DNA of 64,000 bases. Origin: an uncultured Mobiluncus sp. (GTDB lineage: Bacteria > Actinomycetota > Actinomycetes > Actinomycetales > Actinomycetaceae). The notes below the pieces were generated by a model. That model was not told where the DNA came from. It did no database searches and saw only the letters and a list, made by a program, of their open reading frames with translations. The stretch lies in the NCBI RefSeq assembly GCF_947254095.1, contig NZ_CAMYBV010000010.1, forward strand, positions 1 through 64,000, in the 5' to 3' direction. Shown one piece after another: positions 8,686-16,811 of the stretch (positions are counted from its first letter, which is position 1; every line of letters starts with the position of its first letter). The translations under genes were made by a program, and so were the position numbers.

Positions 8686-10055
8686 CGATCCACACCTCCA
8701 AACACCGGGTCAATCGAACCGATTGACACCACCAAGTCAGAAATCAAGCCACCCTCGCACATCATGGAGGCAGATTGCAGGTTTGCATAAGAGGGGTCGC
8801 GGAAGTGCGCGCGGTAAGGGCGGGTACCGCCGTCGGTTACCAGGTGCACGCCCTGGATGCCCTTGGCGTGTTCAATCTGGGTGTACACCTGACCGGGCGG
8901 GATTCTGAACCCTTCGGTCACCAGCTTGAAGTGGTGAATGAGTTCCTCCATCGAATGCCCCATAATATGCGACACGTGCTCCGGATCCTGGCCTTGGCCG
9001 TCCGCGCCGATGGTCAGCTTGGAGGGGTAAGCGAACTTGGGGTCGGCAATCATGACCGGCTCACCCTCGCTTTGCTCCAAACGATCCAGCACCTGGTAGA
9101 CAATGCGCAGAGACTGATACATTTCCTCAAAACGCACCTCGGTACGCGTGTAGCAGTCGGAATGGTCGCGGGTGGGAACATCGAAAGTGTAAGTCTCGTA
9201 CCCGCAGTAGGGCTGCAACTTGCGCATATCCAGCGGCAAACCGCCCGCCCGCAGACACGGACCAGTCAGGGACAGTGCCATCATGGTGGACAGCGGCAAC
9301 CACCCCACGTTCTTCATACGGCCGATAAAGATCGGGTTGGCCATAATCAAGTCCTGCATTTCGCCAATGTCGCGTTTGACCAGCGGGAGCTTTTCACGAA
9401 TCATGTCGATGGTGTCGTCCAGCAGGTCGTTGGACACGCCGCCGGGACGCATATAGGTGTTGTTCATGCGCAGGCCGGTAATGTGTTCAAAAATCCGCAG
9501 GATTTCTTCACGAGCCCGGAACCCGGTGGTCAGCATGGTCGTCGCGCCCAGCTCGTTCGCGCCGGTGCCGATAGCGACCAGGTGCGAAGCAATCCGGTTC
9601 AGCTCCATCAACAGCACCCGGATTTCTTTAGCCCGCCGTGGCACCTGATCCGTTACCCCCAGAGCTTTTTCGACCGCCAAACACCAGGCGACTTCGGTAA
9701 AAAACGGCGCCACGTAGTCCATGCGGGTGCAGTAGGCCACGCCCTGGTTGTAGGTGCGGTATTCCATGGACTTTTCAATACCGGTGTGCAGGTAGCCGGT
9801 GCCTAGGCGGCAATCCTTAATCGTTTCGCCTTCCAGTTCCACCACTACGCGCAACACGCCGTGAGTCGAGGGGTGCACCGGGCCCAAGTTGACGGCAATC
9901 CGGTCATTGTGAGCCGACTCGAGGTCAGCGGCCATCGCGGCCCATTCCCCGTCCTGAACGGAAAACTCCGGCATTCCCGGCACATATTCGCCAGCCCCCG
10001 CCGTGGCATGAACATTTTGCGTTTTTGCCTCTGGGTTCATAGTTTCGGTACTCAA
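8682..10055 (-). CDS. nuoD: NADH-quinone oxidoreductase subunit D
   Basis: 49-kDa-type subunit that shapes the quinone pocket. Family blocks are visible: NLGPVHPSTHGVLR near residues 56-69, RTYNQGVAYCTRMDYV, and the C-terminal RPYRAHFRDPSYANLQ with GSIDPVFGGVDR at the very end, the usual ending of NuoD. The length of 457 is normal for the actinobacterial form. The start overlaps the nuoC stop by 4 bases. Confidence 0.98.
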   Translation of the reverse strand: MSTETMNPEAKTQNVHATAGAGEYVPGMPEFSVQDGEWAAMAADLESAHNDRIAVNLGPVHPSTHGVLRVVVELEGETIKDCRLGTGYLHTGIEKSMEYRTYNQGVAYCTRMDYVAPFFTEVAWCLAVEKALGVTDQVPRRAKEIRVLLMELNRIASHLVAIGTGANELGATTMLTTGFRAREEILRIFEHITGLRMNNTYMRPGGVSNDLLDDTIDMIREKLPLVKRDIGEMQDLIMANPIFIGRMKNVGWLPLSTMMALSLTGPCLRAGGLPLDMRKLQPYCGYETYTFDVPTRDHSDCYTRTEVRFEEMYQSLRIVYQVLDRLEQSEGEPVMIADPKFAYPSKLTIGADGQGQDPEHVSHIMGHSMEELIHHFKLVTEGFRIPPGQVYTQIEHAKGIQGVHLVTDGGTRPYRAHFRDPSYANLQSASMMCEGGLISDLVVSIGSIDPVFGGVDR

Positions 10056-10792
10056 CTGTAGCTCCTCCGCGTGTCAGCCGGCGGGACGGTGCCGCCCTTG
10101 AATTGCACTGGAATCCCGCCCAGCGGGTAGTCCTTACGCTGCGGGTGTCCGACCCAATCATCGGGAAGCAGGGATCGGGTCAAGGCCGGGTGGCCGGTAA
10201 AGATGATGCCCATCATGTCGAAAGTTTCCCGCTCGTGCCAGTTGTTTCCGGGGTATATATCCACGATGGAGGGGACTTTCGGGTCTGACTCGGGAGCCGC
10301 AGTCTCGATGCGCAGGTTGCGGTTGTGGGTCACGCTGATGAAGTGGTACACGGCGTGCAGTTCCCGCCCGGTGTCGTGCGGGTAATGCACCCCGGACACG
10401 CCCATGCACAGCTCAAAGCGCAAGTCCTGGTCGTCACGCAGTGCTTTTGCGACCGTCACCAGGTGCTCGCGGGCGACGTGAATCGTCAGCTCACCGTGGG
10501 AAACGACGACCCGGTCTATGGCAGTGAGAGGATCCACTCCGGCCTTACGCAAATCCTCCTCCAGGTAGTCCACACACTCGTCGAACCAGCCCCCGTAAGG
10601 CTTCGGAGACTGCCCGGGCATCGTAACTTCCCGGTGCAACTGACCGTAACCGGAAGTGTCGCCGGTGCCGTGAACCCCGAACGGGTTGTCGCGCACCCCC
10701 AGGGATTCGCCGCGAGGATTGGCGTACTGGGGCAGTTTCGGCTCCAGTTCACCCTCCGGGGCGGCTTGCAAATCTTGAGTTTCTTCGCTCAC
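10052..10792 (-). CDS. nuoC: NADH-quinone oxidoreductase subunit C
   Basis: 30-kDa-type subunit that joins NuoD in the connecting module. The signature is the stretch ERETFDMMGIIFTGHP followed by LLPDDWVGHPQRKDYPLGG. The first 75 residues are variable and glycine/proline-rich, normal for actinobacterial NuoC. It is coupled to nuoB (4-base overlap) upstream and nuoD (4-base overlap) downstream. Confidence 0.97.
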   Translation of the reverse strand: MSEETQDLQAAPEGELEPKLPQYANPRGESLGVRDNPFGVHGTGDTSGYGQLHREVTMPGQSPKPYGGWFDECVDYLEEDLRKAGVDPLTAIDRVVVSHGELTIHVAREHLVTVAKALRDDQDLRFELCMGVSGVHYPHDTGRELHAVYHFISVTHNRNLRIETAAPESDPKVPSIVDIYPGNNWHERETFDMMGIIFTGHPALTRSLLPDDWVGHPQRKDYPLGGIPVQFKGGTVPPADTRRSYS

Positions 10793-11334
10793 GCCATCAG
10801 TCCCTTCATGTCGTTCAATGAGGCCGCCTGTAGCGCCGCGGCTTCCGCCTTGCGGATGGCTTCCTCACGATTCTTGCCCAAAGGATCGACCTTGATGTGG
10901 TCGCGCAAGCTCAGCAACGCCCCCAGCAGCATTTCCGGACGCGGCGGGCAACCCGGTAAATAGATGTCTACCGGCACCACGTGGTCGCAGCCCTGCACAA
11001 TGGCGTAGTTATTGAACACGCCGCCCGACGAGGCGCAAGCCCCCATCGAGATGACCCACTTCGGGTCGGCCATCTCGTCATAAACGTTGCGCATGATGGT
11101 GGCCATCTTGTGCGAGACACGACCCGAAACCAGCATCACGTCAGCGTGACGCGGAGAGGAACGGAACACTTCCGAACCGAAACGGGCAATATCGAAACGT
11201 GAGGCCGCGGTCGCCATCATCTCAATAGCACAGCACGCCAAACCCATCGTGACGGGCCAAATCGAGAGGGCGCGAGCAAAATCAGTGAGCTTTTCCGGCA
11301 AGGCCGCCAAGCCGTCAGAATCTTGATCCAACAT
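10789..11334 (-). CDS. nuoB: NADH-quinone oxidoreductase subunit B (cluster N2)
   Basis: Carries cluster N2, the last iron-sulfur cluster before quinone. The tandem cysteines C34-C35 (GLACCAIEMM), C100 (SMGACASSGG) and C129 (YLPGCPPRPE) are all present. The length of 181 is standard. It lies 32 bases downstream of nuoA, with a ribosome site in GGTTTCCTCC complement form just before the start. Confidence 0.98.
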   Translation of the reverse strand: MLDQDSDGLAALPEKLTDFARALSIWPVTMGLACCAIEMMATAASRFDIARFGSEVFRSSPRHADVMLVSGRVSHKMATIMRNVYDEMADPKWVISMGACASSGGVFNNYAIVQGCDHVVPVDIYLPGCPPRPEMLLGALLSLRDHIKVDPLGKNREEAIRKAEAAALQAASLNDMKGLMA

Positions 11335-11366
11335 TTTATGGTTTCCTCCAAAATACTTGGAACGGT

Positions 11367-11726
11367 TTAGTTCCAGTCAAAGCCGCGACGGGCCCACACA
11401 TAGATAAAAGGCACTGCCAGCAGTTCCACGAAAGTCATCATGACGAACATGCCGAACTTTCCTTGCTGGAAAAAGGAAATCGCCCAGGGGTAAAGAAAAA
11501 CCACCTCGATGTCGAAAACGATAAACATCATGGCGGTCAGGTAGTACTTAACCGGGAAACGCGCCTGGTTTCCGCGAGCCGGAGTGGGGTCACAGCCACA
11601 TTCATAGTTGGCATTCTTAACGCGGTTTGGTTTCGTGGGACCGAACAGATAACCGGACAAAACCCCAGCTAAGGCCACTACCGCGGCTACTAACAGCATT
11701 ATCAGCAGCGCTACGTAAACGTTCAT
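11367..11726 (-). CDS. nuoA: NADH-quinone oxidoreductase subunit A
   Basis: First gene of the nuo operon. It has three hydrophobic helices and the family block NYECGCDPTPARGN, followed by FDIEVVFLYPWA. I chose the start at 11726 (MNVYVALLI), which gives 119 residues, the usual NuoA length, and has GATGGAG six bases upstream. The open frame runs 18 codons further (to 11780), but those codons do not look like NuoA. Confidence 0.95.
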   Translation of the reverse strand: MNVYVALLIMLLVAAVVALAGVLSGYLFGPTKPNRVKNANYECGCDPTPARGNQARFPVKYYLTAMMFIVFDIEVVFLYPWAISFFQQGKFGMFVMMTFVELLAVPFIYVWARRGFDWN

Positions 11727-11807
11727 AGCTTCTCCATCTTTGAAAACACCTGAGTTGCCTGCCGGCACCGTAACCAGCAAAATCTTCCCAGGCGAGTTGC
11801 CAGCTCC

Positions 11808-11837
11808 ACCCTACAGTTTTTCCCCCTAACTCAGTAA
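11808..11837 (-). promoter_or_regulatory. candidate nuo operon promoter
   Basis: On the minus strand TTACTG (11832-11837) and TAGGGT (11808-11813) are 18 bases apart, about 80 bases before the nuoA start. This is inference from hexamer match and position only. Confidence 0.3.
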
Positions 11838-12292
11838 ATTTTGCACAGAATGCAGGATTATCGCCGAGCTTCTCCGGGTTTTGGGCAGCCTGCGGCCCGT
11901 AGCGCGGATTCGATTTAGGAAAAAAAGAGTTTTCTTATTGGGACTTGGGTCCCTATTCGGAGGGCGGTTGGCGGGGTGTCGCCGGGGGTCGGTCTGTCGC
12001 GCGGATCTCCCGGCTCGCTGCGGGCAACGTCCCCACCCGTCCTCTAACCCGGTGACGATATACAGGGAACCCGCGGGCTCCCGGCTCAGTAATACCGCGA
12101 TGCAGTGACACGGGGGGACACCCCCGGGGTTGAACGTCAGATTGAACCCTGAACCTCGGCGGCACTAAACAATAACCGCTTCAAATTCCGGTATTGCGGC
12201 TGGCGGGAGGTTCTGTACTCTCGGGCGTAGGGCCGCGTCGGGAGTCTGCCCGCGTGCTACCCTGCTGGTTTTGGGCGCTGAGCGGGGGAACC
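11838..12292. other. nuoA-menF divergent intergenic region
   Basis: No credible gene was seen in this stretch; the short open frames here lack ribosome sites and family resemblance. It contains several small G/C-rich inverted repeats (for example GGGAC and GTCCC around 11940-11953). It is the promoter-bearing gap between two divergent transcription units. Confidence 0.5.
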
Positions 12293-12298
12293 TAGGAT
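12293..12298 (+). promoter_or_regulatory. -10-like hexamer of a leaderless menF transcript
   Basis: TAGGAT ends 6 bases before the menF ATG at 12305, and TTGGGC (12271-12276) lies 16 bases upstream of it. This spacing would put transcription start on the A of the start codon. Confidence 0.45.
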
Positions 12299-12304
12299 AG
12301 ATGG

Positions 12305-13609
12305 ATGCTATTCGTCCACACTCGCGCTCTTGACCGCGATTTGTCCCCGGAGCTGGTCCCGATGGAGGCCGCGGCACTCCCCACGGACGGATTTTTCTTT
12401 GCTTCTCCCCCTGCACAAGGCGCCTCCTTGACGTTGGCTGCGCCGGGTTTGGGGGATTTTCCCGGTCAGGACTTTGCGCCGGCCTGGCATTGGGAGGACG
12501 GCTCGGACCTGGATCGGGCGGGCGCGGCGTGGTACCTGGTGGGACACCACGCCCAGGTGTTTGATGCGGTGCAGCGACGCGGCACGGGTCCGGTGGCTTT
12601 CGCGTCCTTTGGTTTTAATAGCGCGGCTGCCTCGGTGTTTGTTCTGCCGTCATTCCTGGTGGGCAGCGACGAGGAGGGGGCGTGGATTACCGTGGCTTAT
12701 CAGGCCGCGAGTGTTGATGAGCCTAGAGCGGACCGATTGTATCGGGCCGCCATGGCTTGGATTAAAAACTTTCCCCACCGCCAGCGCCAAGATGCCCTGC
12801 AGACGCGACCCGCCGCCGTAGTGGGAAAAACGTCTTACCAGGAAAACGTTGCCGCCGCCGTGCGCGCTATCCGGGCGGGCAAAGCGGAGAAAATCGTGAT
12901 GGCTCGCCCGGCACGCTTCGAGTTCGCCGGGGAGGCTGGCGCGGAGCGGGCGCGGACAGCCGGCGGGGCTTTGGCTGCCCGCCTGCGCGAACGCTACCCG
13001 ACTTGCTGGATTTTCAATGTCGGAGGGCTGGTCGGAGCCACGCCGGAGATGCTGCTGGAGGCCGCCGCGGGACGGGCACATTCGCGAGTTTTGGCGGGCA
13101 CGGCGACGCCCGGCGAGGATTTGGATTTGGCTCATTCGGCCAAGAACCTGGCGGAACACCAGGTGGCGCTGCGTTCGGTGGTGGAGCCTTTGCGCCGCGT
13201 CGACCCCGATTTGGAGACGAGCGGGCCCTACCTGTTACAGCTGCCGAATCTGACCCATTTGGCTACGGATTTGCACCTGCGGGTGCCGGCGGGCAAGACG
13301 CTTTTGCACCTGGTCGCGCAGTTTCACCCCACGGCAGCGGTGTGCGGGCTGCCGCGGGAGTTTGCGCGGACGTTTATCTCCCGGTTTGAAGCGGATCGCG
13401 GGCGTTACGCCGGGCCGGTCGGCTGGGTCGATGCCCAAGGAGGGGGCCAGTTGGCTTTAGCGCTGCGGTGTGCCCAGCTCGATGCCCTCGGCGTGGAGGC
13501 CTGGGTCGGGGCGGGCATCATGGCAGATTCCGACCCGGAAACCGAGTGGCGGGAAACCGGGGCAAAACTGGCGCCAATCCGGGATTGCCTGGACTTGTCG
13601 GCTGAGTGA
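12305..13609 (+). CDS. menF: isochorismate synthase
   Basis: First committed step of menaquinone synthesis, chorismate to isochorismate. This is a chorismate-binding-enzyme fold of 434 residues. K196 sits in KAEKIVMAR, the position of the catalytic base. SRVLAGTATPG, PEMLLEAA, HPTAAVCGLP and RGRYAGPVGWVD follow in the family order. There is no pyruvate-lyase signal that would point to a salicylate synthase. The gene is divergent from nuo and far from the other men genes. The start lacks a clear ribosome site but has a TAGGAT hexamer 6 bases upstream. An EntC-like role cannot be fully excluded, but no siderophore genes are nearby. Confidence 0.9.
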   Translation: MLFVHTRALDRDLSPELVPMEAAALPTDGFFFASPPAQGASLTLAAPGLGDFPGQDFAPAWHWEDGSDLDRAGAAWYLVGHHAQVFDAVQRRGTGPVAFASFGFNSAAASVFVLPSFLVGSDEEGAWITVAYQAASVDEPRADRLYRAAMAWIKNFPHRQRQDALQTRPAAVVGKTSYQENVAAAVRAIRAGKAEKIVMARPARFEFAGEAGAERARTAGGALAARLRERYPTCWIFNVGGLVGATPEMLLEAAAGRAHSRVLAGTATPGEDLDLAHSAKNLAEHQVALRSVVEPLRRVDPDLETSGPYLLQLPNLTHLATDLHLRVPAGKTLLHLVAQFHPTAAVCGLPREFARTFISRFEADRGRYAGPVGWVDAQGGGQLALALRCAQLDALGVEAWVGAGIMADSDPETEWRETGAKLAPIRDCLDLSAE

Positions 13610-13692
13610 CCCGCGGGGCGCGCGGGAGAATTGCCCGACCTCGCCAATGGGCGGGTTGAGTGCGCCAATTGCAACCCCGGCTGAGGGTATCT

Positions 13693-13820
13693 GCATGAAC
13701 GACCGATTTCAAACCAAAATCCGCCCCACGGCTCCCCCGAGCTTTTGCAAAACAGCTGGTAGACCCGTTTTCAGCTGAATCAGGGGGCGGCAAACCGAAC
13801 CGAAATCGGTCACTCGTGCA
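13693..13820. repeat. dispersed inverted-repeat element A, copy 1 (about 128 bp)
   Basis: Ends are CATGAACGACCGATTTC and, inverted, GAAATCGGTCACTCGTGCA. The same ends, 124 bp apart, recur at 61143-61266, while the interior differs. No gene is inside. It looks like a small non-coding mobile or structural repeat. Confidence 0.55.
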
Positions 13821-13853
13821 CGCTCGCTAGATTCCCCGGCGTGGCTAACTAAG

Positions 13854-13901
13854 GGGATTTGGGCTGTAGCTGCCATTATTGGCAGCTACAGCCCAAATCC
13901 C
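13854..13901. repeat. palindromic repeat B, copy 1 (22-bp arms, 4-base loop)
   Basis: The arm GGGATTTGGGCTGTAGCTGC plus CA, loop TTAT, then the exact reverse complement. The second copy is at 16717-16764 and a shorter variant at 60985-61018; flanking bases are also similar. It could also act as a terminator or RNA hairpin. Confidence 0.75.
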
Positions 13902-13931
13902 ACCTTTTATCCGCAAGAGTGACCCGGACCG

Positions 13932-14108
13932 GGGTGTCGGGCGCGACCACCCTGCACTGAATTTCGGCTAAAACAGCACACCTATGCCGTTTCTTAACGC
14001 CTCTGCCCCACTTGACGGCACACGCGGCTCCTCCGCCGACAAATCCCGTCCCAAATTCGCCGTTTTTGCACTCCGCAAGAAAAAAACGAACTGGGTGTCA
14101 GGCGCGAC
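13932..14108. repeat. 160-bp segment bounded by 16-bp direct repeats
   Basis: GGGTGTCGGGCGCGAC at 13932-13947 recurs with one change at 14093-14108. The equivalent repeat copy near 16.8 kb lacks the segment between them and has a single such junction, so this is an insertion or deletion that happened between the 16-bp repeats. Confidence 0.6.
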
Positions 14109-14232
14109 GGAGCAGGGGGCGACTCAGCGAGAGGCTGGGGGGTGAGCGTTTTGCGACAATTGTCGCGCAAAACGCGAGGGGGTACTCCCCCTTTCCGCCG
14201 CGAGCGCCCCCGCGACGAAGCGCCCCCACCGG
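14109..14232. repeat. composite repeat C, copy 1
   Basis: About 120 bp, closely matched at 16812-16930. It contains the near-palindrome GCGTTTTGCGACAATTGTCG / CGCAAAACGC. Both copies follow palindromic repeat B in the same orientation and frame the accessory patch between them. Confidence 0.7.
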
Positions 14233-14258
14233 CCTAGCGCCGCCGCACCGCTAAGCCA

Positions 14259-14807
14259 CTAGCGGCGATAGGTGGCGGTCAGGGTCGCGCGCGCCAAACC
14301 GTTGAACAGGCTCATGAAGTGTACCGTGGCGTTCGTCGCGGTGGCCGGATCCAGCTCCAGGCTGGGGATTTTCAAGGCGTGAACTGCGAAAACATAGCGG
14401 TGTTCCCGGTCCCCCGCCGGCGGGAAAGGACCATCATAAGCAAAATCCCCGCTATCGTTACGGATATGAAATGCTCGCCCCTCGGTCAGGGCCTGAATGG
14501 TCACGTCGTCCGCTCCTGCCCCCAGCGGCAGGGAAGTCACTGACGGGGGAATATCCACCACCGTCCAATGCCAGTAGCCGGACGGGGTGGGAGCATCAGG
14601 ATCGAAGCAGCTTAGGACGTAAGAGGCGGTCTGCGCTGGTGCTCCGGACCAGGACAATTGGGGGGAATGGTTTGCGCCCTCCCCGGAAAAGTCGCGAGGC
14701 ATGGCCACTCCCTCCTGTAAGTTTTCACTGGTAAGGGTAAAGGACGGTAGCTGCGGGAGCGCCTCAGCATAAGGGTGTGGGGCGAGGGGGCGAGAATCTA
14801 AGTTCAT
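14259..14807 (-). CDS. YbhB/YbcL-type phosphatidylethanolamine-binding-like protein (PEBP)
   Basis: A 182-residue protein of the PEBP / Raf-kinase-inhibitor-like family. The signature block DPDAPTPSGYWHWTVVDIPP and the ligand-site region AYDGPFPPAGDREHRYVFAV are clear. Bacterial members have no agreed function. No signal peptide, so it is probably cytosolic. The gene sits directly beside repeat C copy 1, inside the area framed by direct repeats, but its base composition looks like the core genome. The start ATG has AGGAAATGCC upstream. Confidence 0.9.
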   Translation of the reverse strand: MNLDSRPLAPHPYAEALPQLPSFTLTSENLQEGVAMPRDFSGEGANHSPQLSWSGAPAQTASYVLSCFDPDAPTPSGYWHWTVVDIPPSVTSLPLGAGADDVTIQALTEGRAFHIRNDSGDFAYDGPFPPAGDREHRYVFAVHALKIPSLELDPATATNATVHFMSLFNGLARATLTATYRR

Positions 14808-14908
14808 GGCATTTCCTAACTGTTGGGGTATTCGGGTTTCGGCGTGCGGTCGGTAATCTCGCCAGCCGACACTACCCCCTATGGCGACCAGCGAGGGGCT
14901 AATAGGCC

Positions 14909-15049
14909 TTAAGTGTATCCCGGTTTGGGGCTAAATTTAGCCCCAAACCGGGCATGCTTCAACGCTGTAATCTTCGCCACGACGGATAAAAAACACACAA
15001 TTTGTCCTTTAACCCAACTATTGCTTCGAAGCCAATCAATGAAACCCAT
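14909..15049 (-). CDS. possible small ORF of 46 residues, unknown
   Basis: Starts MGFIDWLRSNSW with GGAG about 8 bases upstream. Its 3' part runs through the 34-bp palindrome at 14919-14952. No family is recognised. It may equally be chance coding in an AT-richer stretch. Confidence 0.2.
   Translation of the reverse strand: MGFIDWLRSNSWVKGQIVCFLSVVAKITALKHARFGAKFSPKPGYT
14919..14952. repeat. 34-bp perfect palindrome, no loop
   Basis: Left arm CCCGGTTTGGGGCTAAA (14919-14935) is followed at once by its exact reverse complement. It lies downstream of the unknown gene at 15115-15726. It could be a bidirectional terminator, a protein-binding site or the end of a mobile element. Confidence 0.6.
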
Positions 15050-15069
15050 GTGTTGTCTCCAATAAAAGG

Positions 15070-15102
15070 GAGAAGCCCTCCTCGAAAGGAAGGCTCTCAA
15101 AT
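15070..15102 (-). terminator. imperfect hairpin after the 203-aa gene
   Basis: GAGAGCCTTCC and GGGCTTCTC pair imperfectly just beyond the stop codon of the unknown gene at 15115-15726. It is not followed by a strong T run. Confidence 0.3.
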
Positions 15103-15114
15103 CACGTACTGAAA

Positions 15115-15726
15115 TTAGTATCTGTGCGAGTAGTAATCCAGTATCGGAACATTGCGTTCTATCAGGTAATTCCCAATGCCAGTTTCAATGTGACCTCGGC
15201 GCAAATCCTCCGGAATAGATTTCAGCGGAAAAGCAAGCACGAATCTCCTATCCCACGATTGTCCGAGGGCATGAACAATGATTCCTGAAGTTTTCCGTTT
15301 ACATAAGTGGGAATCCCCATCTTTTGGTATGTCGAAATTGATGTCGTTACTTACAGCAACAACTCCAAGGAAACCAAGGTTAGTGAATTTCATCCACACC
15401 AGGTCTCGGCAATCTCCTCCAGCGTCACATATCGGCGCATACAGATGGCTGTCAATGTAATCTTCGAGTTCATCATTAATCAGCCCCGAAGGAAGATCTA
15501 GCCGTGGGGATTCAACAGTCGGCATGTCCAAAGCCTTCAAAAACTCGTTGACATACTTGATGATTTCTTCAGGAGGAACCGGTTGTTTCTTGGCCTGCTC
15601 TTGTGCCTTTACAATACGAGGGGCATTCTCGCAGTAACGAACTGAAGAATACTTCCCCATAGGCCTACAGGTATAACCTATCAAGTTTCTGGCATCTTCA
15701 CATGAGAGCTCTCTAAAATTGTCCAT
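15115..15726 (-). CDS. unknown 203-aa protein next to a phage remnant
   Basis: I do not recognise this protein. It is soluble, with no signal peptide or membrane helix; it has an acidic middle and scattered cysteines (C9, C16, C27 and a CDAGGDC pair near residues 98-104). The DNA is visibly richer in A+T than the surrounding core genes, suggesting acquisition. It begins 12 bases after the stop of a terminase fragment. It has no Shine-Dalgarno sequence but TAGTAT ends 6 bases before the ATG, so it probably has its own leaderless promoter. Cargo of a former prophage or a defence-type gene are both possible; neither is shown. Confidence 0.65.
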   Translation of the reverse strand: MDNFRELSCEDARNLIGYTCRPMGKYSSVRYCENAPRIVKAQEQAKKQPVPPEEIIKYVNEFLKALDMPTVESPRLDLPSGLINDELEDYIDSHLYAPICDAGGDCRDLVWMKFTNLGFLGVVAVSNDINFDIPKDGDSHLCKRKTSGIIVHALGQSWDRRFVLAFPLKSIPEDLRRGHIETGIGNYLIERNVPILDYYSHRY

Positions 15727-15732
15727 ACGAAA

Positions 15733-15738
15733 ATACTA
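15733..15738 (-). promoter_or_regulatory. -10-like hexamer of the 203-aa gene
   Basis: TAGTAT on the minus strand, 6 bases before the ATG at 15726, next to the terminase remnant stop codon. Spacing fits a leaderless transcript. Confidence 0.4.
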
Positions 15739-15921
15739 TCAAATAACGAGTAGTCCTCGTTGGTCGTAGATGCTGCCGCTCACGTGCCCAGTGCCGTTTC
15801 GGATGGCTCTGTCGAGGGCCATGATCGTGGCGACGACTCCATCAATCTTCTCGGTGGATTTTTGTTTGTCGGGTTTGATATTCCCTGCAGGGTCGGTACG
15901 CACATGAATGTTATCGACCTG
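15739..15921 (-). pseudogene. phage terminase large subunit, C-terminal remnant
   Basis: Reading the minus strand from about 15921 to the TGA at 15739-15741 gives VDNIHVRTDPAGNIKPDK, then STEKIDGVVATIMALDRAI, ending in a SIYDQRGLLVI-type tail. This matches the C-terminal end of large terminase subunits, where the DPAGNIKPDKxKSTEKIDG block is typical. Only about 60 codons remain. The upstream end stops where the IS3-like sequence begins (about 15922). The remnant marks the site of a former prophage, with the insertion sequence apparently having replaced the rest. Confidence 0.7.
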
Positions 15922-16600
15922 AAGTGTCCTGGGTTTTGTTCCGTTTCTTATACGGGGGTCAGTGAGCTGACCCGGGTTTGATTATACATATCGATGATGT
16001 CGGCTGCAGTGCGGTATCCGAGCGCTTCGTGTAGGCGCTCATTGTTCCACCAGTGCACCCAGTTCAGCGTGGCGAACTCAACCTCTGTCAGTGATGCCCA
16101 GGGGTGGGAGTAGATCAACTCAGCCTTGTATAGGCCGTTGATAGCCTCGGCTAGCGCGTTATCGTAGGAATCACCCACCCTCCCCGTGGAGGGCTTGATC
16201 CCGTAATCAGCCAGTTTCTCGTTATAGGCAATACTCGTGTACTGCGAGCCATGATCGCAGTGATGCGTAAGATTCACGAGAGTTTCTTTCGCTGCCTGGA
16301 TGGCTTGCTCGAGCGCCTCCAGCGGTAGAGCCTCGGTTTTCATTGAGGATCGCGTCGCCCAGCCTACAATCTTTCGGCTATAAACATCGGTTACGAACGC
16401 TGTATACACGAACCCGGACAGGTTCGAACATACGTGATATCAGCAACCCACAGTTCGTTGGGTCTACTTGCCGTGGACTGCCGATTCACCAAATCCGGGC
16501 GAGAATCTGGTACTTGAGCGGGTCTGGTTTTTATTACTGTGCGTCCGGCGAACACCACCGCATTCGCCCAGTTTTACGACCCAAGGTTTCCGGCCGGCAC
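15922..16600 (-). mobile_element. IS3-family insertion sequence remnant
   Basis: Holds the degraded orfB described separately. TGTCCTGGGTTTTGTTCC near 15926 resembles an IS3-family end. No orfA and no matching opposite end are visible, so the element is truncated and probably immobile. Confidence 0.6.
15948..16590 (-). pseudogene. IS3-family transposase OrfB (integrase core), frameshifted and truncated
   Basis: The main open part (15948-16409, 153 codons) has the DDE integrase core: FVTDVYSRKIVGWA, THHCDHGSQYTS, the E-bearing DNALAEAINGLYKAE and the C-terminal NERLHEALGYRT. The preceding part continues in another frame: RPDLVNRQSTASRPNELWV then ADITYVRT, with the switch near 16410-16415. Weaker similarity (RTVIKTRP) runs back to about 16590. 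The second catalytic aspartate and glutamate are present, but the frameshift and missing 5' part make it inactive. Confidence 0.85.
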
Positions 16601-16617
16601 ACTTAAACCTATTAATT

Positions 16618-16651
16618 CGCCTCGGTGTGCCATATATGGCACACCGAGGCG
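16618..16651. repeat. second 34-bp perfect palindrome, no loop
   Basis: Left arm CGCCTCGGTGTGCCATA (16618-16634) followed directly by its exact reverse complement. It has the same arm length as the palindrome at 14919 but an unrelated sequence. It lies just outside the IS3 remnant. Confidence 0.6.
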
Positions 16652-16716
16652 TTTAAATAGTTTTTATCCCAGCTATTTAGAGAAACTCAGAGGCACTATC
16701 AACGTGGATAACTAGG

Positions 16717-16764
16717 GGGATTTGGGCTGTAGCTGCCATTATTGGCAGCTACAGCCCAAATCCC
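16717..16764. repeat. palindromic repeat B, copy 2
   Basis: 22-bp arms and TTAT loop identical to 13854-13901; the 3' flank (CACCTTTTA and on to GACCCGGACCGGG) is also nearly identical. Confidence 0.75.
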
Positions 16765-16811
16765 ACCTTTTACCCACAAAAGTGACCCGGACCGGGATAC
16801 CGGGCGCGGCC

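Noticed and set aside
11727..11780. 18-codon upstream extension of nuoA
   Set aside because: The internal ATG has a ribosome site and gives the normal family length.
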